NCBI RefSeq assembly: GCF_000967725.1
Contig: NZ_JXYE01000004.1
Location: 145,895 to 209,894 of the forward strand
Reading direction: 5' to 3'
Source of the DNA: Loktanella sp. S4079
GTDB taxonomy: Bacteria > Pseudomonadota > Alphaproteobacteria > Rhodobacterales > Rhodobacteraceae
Length of the DNA: 64,000 nt
The notes under the pieces were generated by a model that had not been told where the DNA came from, searched no databases, and saw nothing but the letters and a program-made list of their open reading frames with translations. Within the stretch, counting starts at the first letter, position 1. The number at the start of each line of letters is the position of its first letter. Below, in pieces: positions 44,680 through 52,852 of this stretch. The translations under genes and the position numbers were made by a program.

Positions 44680-45528
44680 CTACTCAGCCTTAACGTTTTC
44701 CTGCGCCCCAATTGTGAGCCCAGTAAAATCGAACAATTTAGGGTCAAGCAAATGGGACGGGCGGGCATTCATCAATGACCGAAACATGACCTGACGGCGG
44801 CCGGGGCTGTTCTTTTCCCAACCATCGAGAATCTGCTTCACCTGCTGTCGCTGCAAGCCATCTTGCGACCCACATAAATCGCATGGAATGATCGGATAGT
44901 TCATCGCAGTCGCGAATTTTTCGCAGTCAACTTCGGCGACATGCGCAAGCGGGCGATAGACAAATAAATCGCCCTCTTCATTAACCAGCTTTGGCGGCAT
45001 CGTCGCCAACCGACCACCATGAAACAGGTTCATAAAGAATGTTTCCAGAATGTCGTCGCGGTGGTGGCCCAGCACAACCGCGCTGCACCCTTCTTCGCGG
45101 GCAATTCGATATAGATTACCGCGACGCAGACGCGAACACAGCGCGCAAAAGGTGCGCCCCGCCGGCACCTTATCCATAACGATGGAATAGGTGTCTTCGT
45201 ATTCGATCCGATGTGGCACGCCCATCTTTTCCAAGAACTCAGGTAACACCGTCGCTGGGAATCCCGGCTGCCCCTGATCCAGATTGCATGCCAAAAGCTC
45301 AACCGGTAGCAAACCGCGCCATTTCAATTCTTGAAGAACGGCGAGCATCGTATAGCTATCTTTGCCGCCTGACAGACAGACCAACCAACGCGCATCGCGT
45401 TCAATCATCCCGTATTGCTCAATCGCTTCGCGCACGTTTTGAACGATGCGCTTGCGCAGCTTTTTGAACTCGGTGGTTTTGGGTGCACCGTAAAAGAGCG
45501 GGTGAATGTCGTCGGCGTTATCTAGCAT
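44680..45528 (-). CDS. ttcA: tRNA 2-thiocytidine biosynthesis protein TtcA
   Basis: This 282-residue enzyme thiolates C32 of tRNAs. The PP-loop S-G-G-K-D-S (near residue 54) activates the base with ATP, and the [10 protein letters not shown] pair of cysteines, with C-D-L-C-G-S later, fits the iron-sulfur site of the family. Its start is 55 bases from yidD, with no shared operon sign. Confidence 0.94.
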   Translation of the reverse strand: MLDNADDIHPLFYGAPKTTEFKKLRKRIVQNVREAIEQYGMIERDARWLVCLSGGKDSYTMLAVLQELKWRGLLPVELLACNLDQGQPGFPATVLPEFLEKMGVPHRIEYEDTYSIVMDKVPAGRTFCALCSRLRRGNLYRIAREEGCSAVVLGHHRDDILETFFMNLFHGGRLATMPPKLVNEEGDLFVYRPLAHVAEVDCEKFATAMNYPIIPCDLCGSQDGLQRQQVKQILDGWEKNSPGRRQVMFRSLMNARPSHLLDPKLFDFTGLTIGAQENVKAE

Positions 45529-45583
45529 AAGCGTCCTATGGCAGATGAAACTGCGCTATCCAATATGTGTTGGCAGATTGTCC

Positions 45584-45805
45584 CTAATCAGGGACATTAT
45601 CAATCCCGCCAGCGGCCCAAGGGTGGCACCGCAAAAGCCGGCGAATGGTCAGCCAGCTACCTTTTACGGCCCCGTGTTTTTCCAGCGCCTCAAGCGAATA
45701 AACCGAACAAGTCGGGTGGAAACGGCAGCTGTTACCGATCCACGGCGACAAGACCAATCGGTAAGCCCGAACAGGCAATGAGACGATGTAGGCCAAAGGG
45801 GTCAT
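45584..45805 (-). CDS. yidD: membrane protein insertion efficiency factor YidD
   Basis: This 73-residue protein begins with a hydrophobic segment and has the family's R-L-V-L-S-P-W-I-G-N-S-C-R-F-H-P-T-C-S-V-Y block in its middle (two pieces around residues 20-40). It assists YidC-dependent membrane insertion. It overlaps rnpA by four bases in the classic rpmH-rnpA-yidD order. Confidence 0.93.
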   Translation of the reverse strand: MTPLAYIVSLPVRAYRLVLSPWIGNSCRFHPTCSVYSLEALEKHGAVKGSWLTIRRLLRCHPWAAGGIDNVPD

Positions 45806-46194
45806 GCATGCACCTTTTTCAACGCGCGGCGAAGATCCGCGATCAATGTATCAAAAGGTAATGTGGCCGTCACTTCTTTGCGACCCACAAGCACGTAATC
45901 CCATCCGTCCAGCCCATCATGCGGCAGGACAAGACGGGCGACTTCGCGCAGGCGGCGCTTGGCACGGTTGCGCGCAACCGCGTTCCCCACCTTCTTTGAA
46001 CAGGTAAAGCCCACGCGAATCCCTTCGGCTTCGCCCGCGCTGCGCTTGCGTGCCTGAAGATGGATACCCGCGGTTCCCTGACGACGCGCGTTGGACGCAC
46101 GCACAAAGTCTGCACGTTTTTTCAAAACATGCAGACAAACGGAAACCGCCGGAGCGCCATCATTAGGCTCAACCGGCGGCTTAAAATCGCTCAA
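45802..46194 (-). CDS. rnpA: ribonuclease P protein component
   Basis: This 130-residue basic protein partners the RNase P RNA in tRNA 5' maturation. The family motif is present as A-V-A-R-N-R-A-K-R-R-L-R-E. It lies 14 bases after rpmH and its stop overlaps the yidD start. Confidence 0.93.
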   Translation of the reverse strand: MSDFKPPVEPNDGAPAVSVCLHVLKKRADFVRASNARRQGTAGIHLQARKRSAGEAEGIRVGFTCSKKVGNAVARNRAKRRLREVARLVLPHDGLDGWDYVLVGRKEVTATLPFDTLIADLRRALKKVHA

Positions 46195-46208
46195 AACGTG
46201 CTTAGCGC

Positions 46209-46343
46209 TTATGCGCTCAGCTTCGCGCGGCCTTTGGCACGGCGACTGTTCAGAATCTTACGGCCAGCTTTAGTTGCCATCCGTGCGCGGAATCCGTGAC
46301 GGTTCTTGCGAACCCGGTTTGATGGTTGGAACGTGCGCTTCAT
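46209..46343 (-). CDS. rpmH: 50S ribosomal protein L34
   Basis: This 44-residue gene is too short for ordinary ORF lists but is unmistakable: M-K-R-T-F-Q-P-S-N at the start, then [17 protein letters not shown] and N-S-R-R-A-K-G-R at the end. L34 is part of the large ribosomal subunit. It heads the rpmH-rnpA-yidD operon. Confidence 0.97.
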   Translation of the reverse strand: MKRTFQPSNRVRKNRHGFRARMATKAGRKILNSRRAKGRAKLSA

Positions 46344-46626
46344 CGCGTTCTCTCCAGTTCGAGGCCAAACCCCACAGGGGATTCGAAGCCGATCAACATT
46401 TCAGACCTGTCCTTTAGAGACCGGGCCGCTGCATGTCAACGCGCCAACCCCTGTGAAACTGCAACAATTCCCAGAAATTCGACCACTCAATTGTTTCAAC
46501 CTTCAAAGGCGAACCAATGAAAACTGAAATATCGTGACGTTTCCCATCAACGCGTCGTGATCCGGGTATCGCCCGCCCGCATATATGTCCATCTATAAAA
46601 CAAGTTCCCGCCTCAATAGGACAACA

Positions 46627-47349
46627 ATGTCGACGACTGCCCAAAACTCTTTGATCCGAAAGCTGCCATTGATTGCGATTATCATCGTGGCAGTGATCGG
46701 CACTTATCTATTGCGTGACAAGCTTACCTTCGAAGCGCTCGCCGATAACCGCGAGGCCCTATTGGCCTTTCGCGATGGTAATTACCTAATCACCGTTCTG
46801 TCGTTTATGGCAGCCTATGTAGTGATCGTTGCATTTTCACTGCCCGGCGCAACAATCGCGACCCTGACAGGCGGATTCTTGTTCGGCACTTTTCCCGGCG
46901 CACTATTCAATATGACCGCTGCCACAATCGGCGCGACATGCATCTTTTTAGCGGCGCGGTGGGGATTCGGCGAAACTCTGAGCCAAAAGATGGATCGCGC
47001 CGAAGGCTTGGTGAAAAAGGTAAAAGCCGGGATCAACGACAACCAATGGTCCATGCTGTTTCTTATGCGCCTACTTCCGATCGTTCCCTTCTTTTTGGCG
47101 AACCTGATCCCGTCATTCTTGGGCGTGCCGCTGCACCGCTTTGTCATTTCAACCTTTTTTGGAATCATCCCGGGCGCTGTGGTCTACACGTCAGTTGGCG
47201 CTGGATTGGGCGAGATATTCGCCTCCGGCCAACCCCCAAACCTTGGCATCATCTTTGAACCGGCTATCCTTTTCCCCATTATCGGATTGTCGGCGCTGGC
47301 TGCGCTCCCCATTTTCATCAAAGCCATCCGTGGCAAGAAAGGCCTGTAA
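46627..47349 (+). CDS. TVP38/TMEM64 (DedA-superfamily) membrane protein
   Basis: I start at the ATG at 46,627 (240 residues), with AGGAC just upstream; the ATG at 46,585 would add 14 residues without a ribosome site. The protein has about five membrane segments and the VTT/SNARE-associated core: S-L-P-G-A-T-I-A-T-L-T-G-G-F near residue 75, with R-L-L-P-I-V-P-F about 145. It is probably a lipid-handling or transport protein. It is coupled to a flavin oxidoreductase gene three bases on. Confidence 0.85.
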   Translation: MSTTAQNSLIRKLPLIAIIIVAVIGTYLLRDKLTFEALADNREALLAFRDGNYLITVLSFMAAYVVIVAFSLPGATIATLTGGFLFGTFPGALFNMTAATIGATCIFLAARWGFGETLSQKMDRAEGLVKKVKAGINDNQWSMLFLMRLLPIVPFFLANLIPSFLGVPLHRFVISTFFGIIPGAVVYTSVGAGLGEIFASGQPPNLGIIFEPAILFPIIGLSALAALPIFIKAIRGKKGL

Positions 47350-47352
47350 TCA

Positions 47353-48771
47353 ATGCAACGTATAAAAACAGATATCTGCGTGATTGGCGGCGGTTCTGGC
47401 GGGCTTTCGGTTGCGGCGGGCGCTGTGCAAATGGGTGCAAAGGTCGTGATGGTCGAAGGTGGCAAAATGGGCGGCGATTGCCTGAACTACGGCTGCGTTC
47501 CATCCAAAGCGCTGATCGCTTCAGCCAAGCAAGCCTATGCCATGTCGCATGGCGCAAAGCTGGGCATCGCCGAAACAGACCCAAACGTTGATTACGCCGC
47601 AGCCAAAGACCACGTGCATGATGTGATCGCAACGATTGCCCCTGTCGATAGCGTTGAACGTTTTGAGGGCCTGGGCGTCAAAGTCATCCAAGCCTATGGG
47701 CGCTTTATCTCGGATACCGAACTTCAGGCTGGCGATACCATCATTACTGCGCGCCGCTTTGTGGTTGCGACGGGATCAGGGCCGCTTGTCCCGCCCATCC
47801 CTGGCCTCGATGCGGTGACTTATTACACCAACGAAAACATCTTTGATCTTCGCGAACAGCCCAAGCACCTGATCATCATCGGCGGCGGCCCAATAGGCAT
47901 TGAGATGGCCCAAGCGCATCGACGCCTCGGGTGTAATGTCACCGTTATCGAAGGCGCAAAGGCCTTGGGGAACGATGACCCCGAACTGGCGCAAATCGTG
48001 CTTGATACGCTACGCGAGGAAGGCGTGAACATCATCGAATCTACGCAGGCTGACAAAGTTAGCAGCGACGGCACCACCGTGACAGTGCACACTGCCAAAG
48101 GGGACTTTACCGGATCGCACCTGCTGATCGCAGCCGGGCGCAAAGTTAACATCGACAAACTGGATCTGGATGCGGGCAATATTGCATATGACAAACGCGG
48201 CCTGACAGTTGGTGACAATCTGCGTTCAACGACCAACAAACGGGTCTATGCGGCGGGCGATGTCGCGGGGGGCCTGCACTTTACACATGTCGCTGGATAT
48301 CACGCGGGCGTCTTGATTAGGTCAATTTTGTTCGCCCTACCATCCAAACAGCGCAAAGATCACATTCCATGGGCGACCTATACCGATCCGGAACTGGCCC
48401 AAGTGGGGCTGACCGAGGCACAAGCCCGCGCTAAATTTGGCGACAAAGTAGAAGTCGTGCGTTTTGAGTTTCACCACAACGACCGCGCAATCGCCGAACG
48501 CAAGACCAAGGGCCTGATTAAAGTCATGGTGCTCAAGGGGCGACCAATCGGCGCATCCATTGCAGGCCACCAAGCCGGTGAATTGATAGGAATCTGGTCG
48601 ATGGCCATCGCAAACAAGCTTAAGATGTCCGCCATTGCCAATACTGTTTTGCCCTACCCCACCATAACGGAGGTTAACAAACGGGCGGCGGGTGCCTATT
48701 TTACCCCAAGACTTTTTGAAAACCCGACGGTCAAACGTGTCGTCGGCCTGGTGCAGCGGTGGCTGCCATAG
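47353..48771 (+). CDS. FAD-dependent disulfide oxidoreductase (mercuric reductase/lipoamide dehydrogenase-like)
   Basis: This 472-residue flavoprotein has an N-terminal G-G-G-S-G-G-L-S-V FAD site, the redox pair C-L-N-Y-G-C (near residue 43), an NAD(P)H-binding G-G-G-P-I-G-I-E-M site and a G-D-V-A-G contact. Near the C-terminus the usual H-P-T-x-x-E base is Y-P-T-I-T-E, so the catalytic histidine is replaced by tyrosine. No merA metal motifs are added. It is operonic with TVP38 in many proteobacteria, but the substrate is not known. Confidence 0.85.
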   Translation: MQRIKTDICVIGGGSGGLSVAAGAVQMGAKVVMVEGGKMGGDCLNYGCVPSKALIASAKQAYAMSHGAKLGIAETDPNVDYAAAKDHVHDVIATIAPVDSVERFEGLGVKVIQAYGRFISDTELQAGDTIITARRFVVATGSGPLVPPIPGLDAVTYYTNENIFDLREQPKHLIIIGGGPIGIEMAQAHRRLGCNVTVIEGAKALGNDDPELAQIVLDTLREEGVNIIESTQADKVSSDGTTVTVHTAKGDFTGSHLLIAAGRKVNIDKLDLDAGNIAYDKRGLTVGDNLRSTTNKRVYAAGDVAGGLHFTHVAGYHAGVLIRSILFALPSKQRKDHIPWATYTDPELAQVGLTEAQARAKFGDKVEVVRFEFHHNDRAIAERKTKGLIKVMVLKGRPIGASIAGHQAGELIGIWSMAIANKLKMSAIANTVLPYPTITEVNKRAAGAYFTPRLFENPTVKRVVGLVQRWLP

Positions 48772-48780
48772 CGAGGAACG

Positions 48781-50181
48781 ATGACCAACTCACTTTCGGG
48801 CCGTTTTCTGATTCTCACGGTCATATTCGTGATGCTGGCCGAAGTGTTTATTTTCGTTCCCTCCATCGCCAGGTTTCGCCAAGACTACTTGCTCGCGCGG
48901 CTTGAACGCGCGCAGCTTGCGTCTCTCGCGCTTGAGGCAGACGATATGATCAGCCCCGCTCTTGAGGCAGAGTTGCTCGAAAATGCCGAGGTCTATAACG
49001 TCGTCTTGCGCCGCGATGACATGCGACAGCTTGCGCTGTCATCCCCCATCCCATCGCCGATCACCGCTACATATGACATGCGCGCGCCAACCAGCATGAC
49101 GCTGATCCGTGATGCCCTGCGCACGCTGATCGACACAGACGAACGCATCATCCGTATCATCGGCAACCCGGTCCGTGACGGTGGACTATTGATCGAAGTC
49201 ACGATTGACGAGATGCCCCTACGTGCGGCGATGCTGCAATATGGCTGGAACATTCTGGTGCTCTCGGCATTCATTTCGGTTGTGACGGCAGGGCTGCTCT
49301 TTTTTGCTGTGCGCAGGTTGCTCGTCACCCCGATCAAAGGTGTAGTGTCCCACATGCAGGCCTATGCCAAAGCCCCAGAGGACGCCCGTCAAATCATCAC
49401 CCCGAGCGCGGGAATCACCGAACTGCGCGCGGCTGAAGAATCGCTGCAAATGATGCAAACCCAACTCACGACCGCGCTAAAGCAAAAAGAACGGCTCGCG
49501 CAGCTTGGGAGCGGCGTTGCTAAGGTCAGCCATGATCTGCGGAATATCCTGACCTCTGCCCAGCTATTCACTGACCGCATCGAAGGCTCCGAAGATCCGT
49601 TAGTACAACGCATGGCGCCCAAGCTGGTTGGCTCAATCACACGCGCGGTGCACCTTTGCGAAACTACGCTGGCCTTTGGCCGCGTCGAAGAGGCCGCCCC
49701 ATCGCTCACACGGGTGAACCTTGCCCATATCGTTGGCGATGTGATTGATAGCGAACGGCTCGCCGCCGGTGACTATCCCCTCTCCTTCTCCGAAGATATC
49801 CCCGCGTCGCTGACCCTGCGCGCCGATGCTGAACAGCTCTATCGGGTTATTCAGAATCTGGTTCGCAACGCTCGACAAGCCATCATGGCCACCAAGCAGC
49901 CCGGCGAAATCGGGCTGCACGCCCACGAAGACGATGATCGCTGGCTCTTGACCGTATCTGACACTGGCCCCGGCCTGCCCCCCAAGGCCCAAGAACACCT
50001 ATTTCAACCGTTCCAGGGCGGTGTGCGCAAAGGCGGATCTGGCCTCGGCCTTGTGATTGCAGGCGATCTTATCCGTGGTCACGGCGGTCGTTTACGGCTG
50101 GAACGCACCGATCAGACCGGCACAACCTTTGTGATCGAACTACCCAAAGCCGACCTTGCCCTTACGGAAACGAACGAATGA
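48781..50181 (+). CDS. sensor histidine kinase
   Basis: This 466-residue kinase has an N-terminal membrane helix, a periplasmic domain, a second helix near residues 155-180 and a HAMP-like linker. The phospho-acceptor box is V-S-H-D-L-R-N-I-L, the N box N-L-V-R-N-A-R-Q-A, and the G boxes D-T-G-P-G-L-P and G-S-G-L-G-L-V. No response regulator is adjacent. It is nine bases after the flavoprotein gene, so possibly co-transcribed, and is the last gene before the tRNA. Confidence 0.88.
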   Translation: MTNSLSGRFLILTVIFVMLAEVFIFVPSIARFRQDYLLARLERAQLASLALEADDMISPALEAELLENAEVYNVVLRRDDMRQLALSSPIPSPITATYDMRAPTSMTLIRDALRTLIDTDERIIRIIGNPVRDGGLLIEVTIDEMPLRAAMLQYGWNILVLSAFISVVTAGLLFFAVRRLLVTPIKGVVSHMQAYAKAPEDARQIITPSAGITELRAAEESLQMMQTQLTTALKQKERLAQLGSGVAKVSHDLRNILTSAQLFTDRIEGSEDPLVQRMAPKLVGSITRAVHLCETTLAFGRVEEAAPSLTRVNLAHIVGDVIDSERLAAGDYPLSFSEDIPASLTLRADAEQLYRVIQNLVRNARQAIMATKQPGEIGLHAHEDDDRWLLTVSDTGPGLPPKAQEHLFQPFQGGVRKGGSGLGLVIAGDLIRGHGGRLRLERTDQTGTTFVIELPKADLALTETNE

Positions 50182-50242
50182 CAAAATAATCGAAATTCGC
50201 TCTTGCACCCGACGGCCAGCCCGTCTAAATCCCCCCATACGC

Positions 50243-50319
50243 GGATTGGTAGCTCAGTTGGATAGAGTACTTGACTACGAATCAAGGGGTCGGGGGTTCG
50301 AATCCTCCCCAGTCCGCCA
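50243..50319 (+). tRNA. tRNA-Arg (anticodon ACG)
   Basis: The 77-base gene folds as a standard cloverleaf. The acceptor stem GGATTGG pairs with CCAGTCC (one G-T pair), the anticodon stem CTTGA/TCAAG flanks loop CTACGAA (anticodon ACG), and the T arm carries TTCGAAT. The discriminator G and encoded CCA end the gene. It lies at the border between the conserved left part of the window and the accessory region on the right, a usual insertion point for islands. Confidence 0.97.
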
Positions 50320-50934
50320 TTTACCCTTTGTTGAACGTCAGATGACTTTGACCTTTGTGTCATGAACTGACCTGATCCCTTCCCAGACCCGCGAGGGTTG
50401 TTTCGTTTGATCCCGTTTCTCAGCCGGAAAATCGGGGGCGATTTGGAGGAAAGACGGCGAAGCCGCCTGCTCCTGCAAATCTGCCACGTGGCGAACGCGG
50501 AGGGGGGCGAAACAGGACAAATCGACAAGGGTGGTGCGGCCCGCAGCGTAGCGAGGACACGGCCTTGTCTATTTGTCTTGTTCGAGGGGGGAGGCTGCGC
50601 CTCCACCCTGTCGGTGAAGGGCGTTTGGCTTGGCCAAATCCCCTGCGCCAAAAATCAATGGGCTGGCCCGGCTCCAGCCGGGTCTCAATGTCTTCTTGGG
50701 ATGGTCAGCGGCTGTTGGAGCTGATTGCGGCGAATGTCCCGAAAGAGCCCATTTTACCGAATTTCTGTGCCGCAGCTAAAGTCAGCTTTTGGAACAGAAA
50801 AAATCAGCTTCGAAACAAACGGCCCATACCGGTCTCTCGACCAATCATCTTTATGCTGCGGTGTAGTCCGTCGAAGGAGACATTCGCCGCAAGACCAAAA
50901 ACTTGACAGTCTTAGATGAAGTACGTGCAGTCAA
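50320..50934. other. 615-base region without genes after tRNA-Arg
   Basis: I see no credible coding sequence here. It holds the first copy of a large imperfect direct repeat (50,323-50,610) and, beyond it, a G+C-rich stretch with a degenerate sequence (near 50,725-50,790) that recurs weakly elsewhere in the accessory region. It ends just downstream of the SieB-like gene's stop. Confidence 0.7.
50323..50610 (+). repeat. imperfect direct repeat, copy A (tRNA-adjacent)
   Basis: This ~288-base sequence recurs in the same orientation at 55,081-55,374, on the other side of the Gabija operon. Both copies begin with ACCCTTTG-T-[TC]-GAACGTCA. A 48-base core (50,453-50,500) is identical to 55,214-55,261; the rest shows many differences. 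It includes hairpin-prone GGCGAAGCC. The copy begins four bases after the tRNA-Arg 3' end. Confidence 0.85.
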
Positions 50935-51519
50935 TTAGTCCCAAGAGCGCCAATCAATAGATCGATGTACTCGTTCCCGAACCTCGTCCTCAAATCTTAC
51001 CGAGTTCCTAAAATCCTCGGGCATGCGTTCGTAACCACGCTCTAAAACAAGATCATAAAGCGCATCGGGCATAAAGTGATGCGCCTCGTGTAGGCTTTGC
51101 ACGCCTGTTATTAAGCCAAGGGCATTTTTCTGCCTAAGGGAGACCATCACATGATTGTCATAGCTGGCTTTGATCGTTTTCGTGCCTCCTTGTGTCATTG
51201 CCCAAAGGACACAAAGCTCGTCGAGGTTCAGAGAGTAAAATGTCTTTTCGATGCTCTCTCGGTAGGCCTTTTCGCGTGCACGTCTTTGGAAAGGCGACAG
51301 GATCATGGAAACCGCCCATGTCAAAATTTCTAAAATAAGAATTGCCGAGGCCAAGAAGAAAACCACCAAAATTTGTGTCTGGTAGACGTCAGTAAATTCA
51401 GGCTGGCTCAGACCAAGCCGTTTGACGGGAACAAACAAAAGCGCGCCACTGAATAAGAAGAGCACGAGCGCCGTTTTGGGTGACTTCAAAGCCTGAAAAA
51501 ACTGGGTAATGAATTCCAT
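50935..51519 (-). CDS. two-helix membrane protein, SieB-like, in the Gabija operon
   Basis: This 194-residue protein has two N-terminal membrane helices (about 17-33 and 48-72), then a soluble domain with S-L-N-L-D-E-L-C-V-L-W-A near residue 93 and a charged C-terminus. This topology resembles the phage superinfection-exclusion protein B (SieB) family, which acts at the inner membrane; that is inference. It is 11 bases after gajB, on the same strand, with AAAGG before its ATG, so it is probably part of the defence operon. Confidence 0.65.
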   Translation of the reverse strand: MEFITQFFQALKSPKTALVLFLFSGALLFVPVKRLGLSQPEFTDVYQTQILVVFFLASAILILEILTWAVSMILSPFQRRAREKAYRESIEKTFYSLNLDELCVLWAMTQGGTKTIKASYDNHVMVSLRQKNALGLITGVQSLHEAHHFMPDALYDLVLERGYERMPEDFRNSVRFEDEVRERVHRSIDWRSWD

Positions 51520-51529
51520 GAAAATCCCT

Positions 51530-52852
51530 TTAGGATAGAGCGAAAGGGGCTAAATTCAGTCGCCCATTTCCAAGAACAATAATCGTGCAGTGGTTCTTTG
51601 CGCGGGTCATGGCGTTGTATAGCAGGCGCCGCTTGTGCTCATCGCTTCCGGTTGCTGATTGCGGCCATAGGGCAATTACCCTATCGAACTCCCTGTTTTT
51701 AGCTCCGTGGATGGACATGGCCTTAATCTTCGTACTTTTATTGAAGCCAAGCCGTGTGTTGTTTCTAACCGCATCGGAGACAAAGGACACCAGTTGATCT
51801 TTTTCGAACTCACTTTGGCCTGTCACCCTATGCAGTCTGCGGACACGCCGGTCTACGGATTTGATCGTTGGTATTGCCAAGTGTTCGCCGAGCAATGCGC
51901 AAATTTCACGGTAAGAAGCGGAGGTTGGAAACTCTATCGCTTCGGTTAATTCGTCCGCAATTCTATTGTCACCGCCTTCCCAAGCGACCGAGAATGCGTT
52001 GTGTGGCCATGGCCCTTGTTTTTCTGAGACGGTATTAATTGCGTTCCTTATGATCGTATTCGTTGAATCTGGCGTGAGAATTCCAACGTCGTCAGAGCCA
52101 AGTCTCAATTGAAATGCCAGATTCCAAGCGAGTAGTGCGGCAGTGGCTGGAACTTCAAGAAGTTCAATACCTTCTCCGACCCAATGAACCCTGTCAGTCT
52201 TCCCAATAGTTTCCTCTTTCAATACGGCCCGAATGTCTTCGCCATTCCTCACTGCCAACGCTGCAGCAAGCAAACCATTCTTGTCCGTTCGCCGGTTTTC
52301 AGTAAGCATGTGAGGAGTTCCGGCGTGTAGCAATTGGTCCATGAAGTCAGCTGTATCTTGACCATCGCTCAAGCACTGGAAACCGTCTGCGGCGACTACA
52401 GCCGCGCAACACTCGATCAAACCAAGAATTATTCCTTGCCGATGAACATCAACAAGGTCTTGGGCCTCATCGACCAGCACCAAGGGGTAGGTCCTCGCTA
52501 CCCAACGGCGAACCTCAGCATCTTTAAGTAGCTCACCTGCCAAGAAGCAAGGCCCGTCAAACTGGCCGAATTCCCCTGCCTGTTGCCGCATCTCGTCGGT
52601 CAGTTTCGCGTTTCTACGTCTGGCCAGCGTCTGAGCGAAGGAATCAAATGTAAGGCAGTCGAACTTTCGCCTGAATAAAGCTTCAGCGTTCAAGCTTTCC
52701 GTCAGTCGCCGTCGCGCACCGTTCATAAAGGTCAAGGCAAGCATACGCTGGCCCTCATCCAGCGCATCATGCTCGATCAAATAACGAGCGTGAGCTACCA
52801 TGTTGAAGGTTTTTCCTGACCCGGCAGGCCCCTCGAAGAAGTCAAACGTCAT
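51530..52852 (-). CDS. gajB: Gabija helicase GajB (UvrD/Rep type)
   Basis: From the ATG at 52,852, which overlaps gajA by 11 bases, this is a 440-residue superfamily-1 helicase. Walker A is G-P-A-G-S-G-K-T (8-15), Walker B is V-L-V-D-E-A-Q-D (about 125-132), and the late S-I-H-G-A-K-N-R-E-F and A-M-T-R-A-K blocks match UvrD motifs V and VI. In Gabija, GajB senses or amplifies DNA damage cues and works with the GajA nuclease. A longer frame to 52,999 would lie inside gajA. No ribosome site is seen, so translation is by coupling. Confidence 0.9.
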   Translation of the reverse strand: MTFDFFEGPAGSGKTFNMVAHARYLIEHDALDEGQRMLALTFMNGARRRLTESLNAEALFRRKFDCLTFDSFAQTLARRRNAKLTDEMRQQAGEFGQFDGPCFLAGELLKDAEVRRWVARTYPLVLVDEAQDLVDVHRQGIILGLIECCAAVVAADGFQCLSDGQDTADFMDQLLHAGTPHMLTENRRTDKNGLLAAALAVRNGEDIRAVLKEETIGKTDRVHWVGEGIELLEVPATAALLAWNLAFQLRLGSDDVGILTPDSTNTIIRNAINTVSEKQGPWPHNAFSVAWEGGDNRIADELTEAIEFPTSASYREICALLGEHLAIPTIKSVDRRVRRLHRVTGQSEFEKDQLVSFVSDAVRNNTRLGFNKSTKIKAMSIHGAKNREFDRVIALWPQSATGSDEHKRRLLYNAMTRAKNHCTIIVLGNGRLNLAPFALS

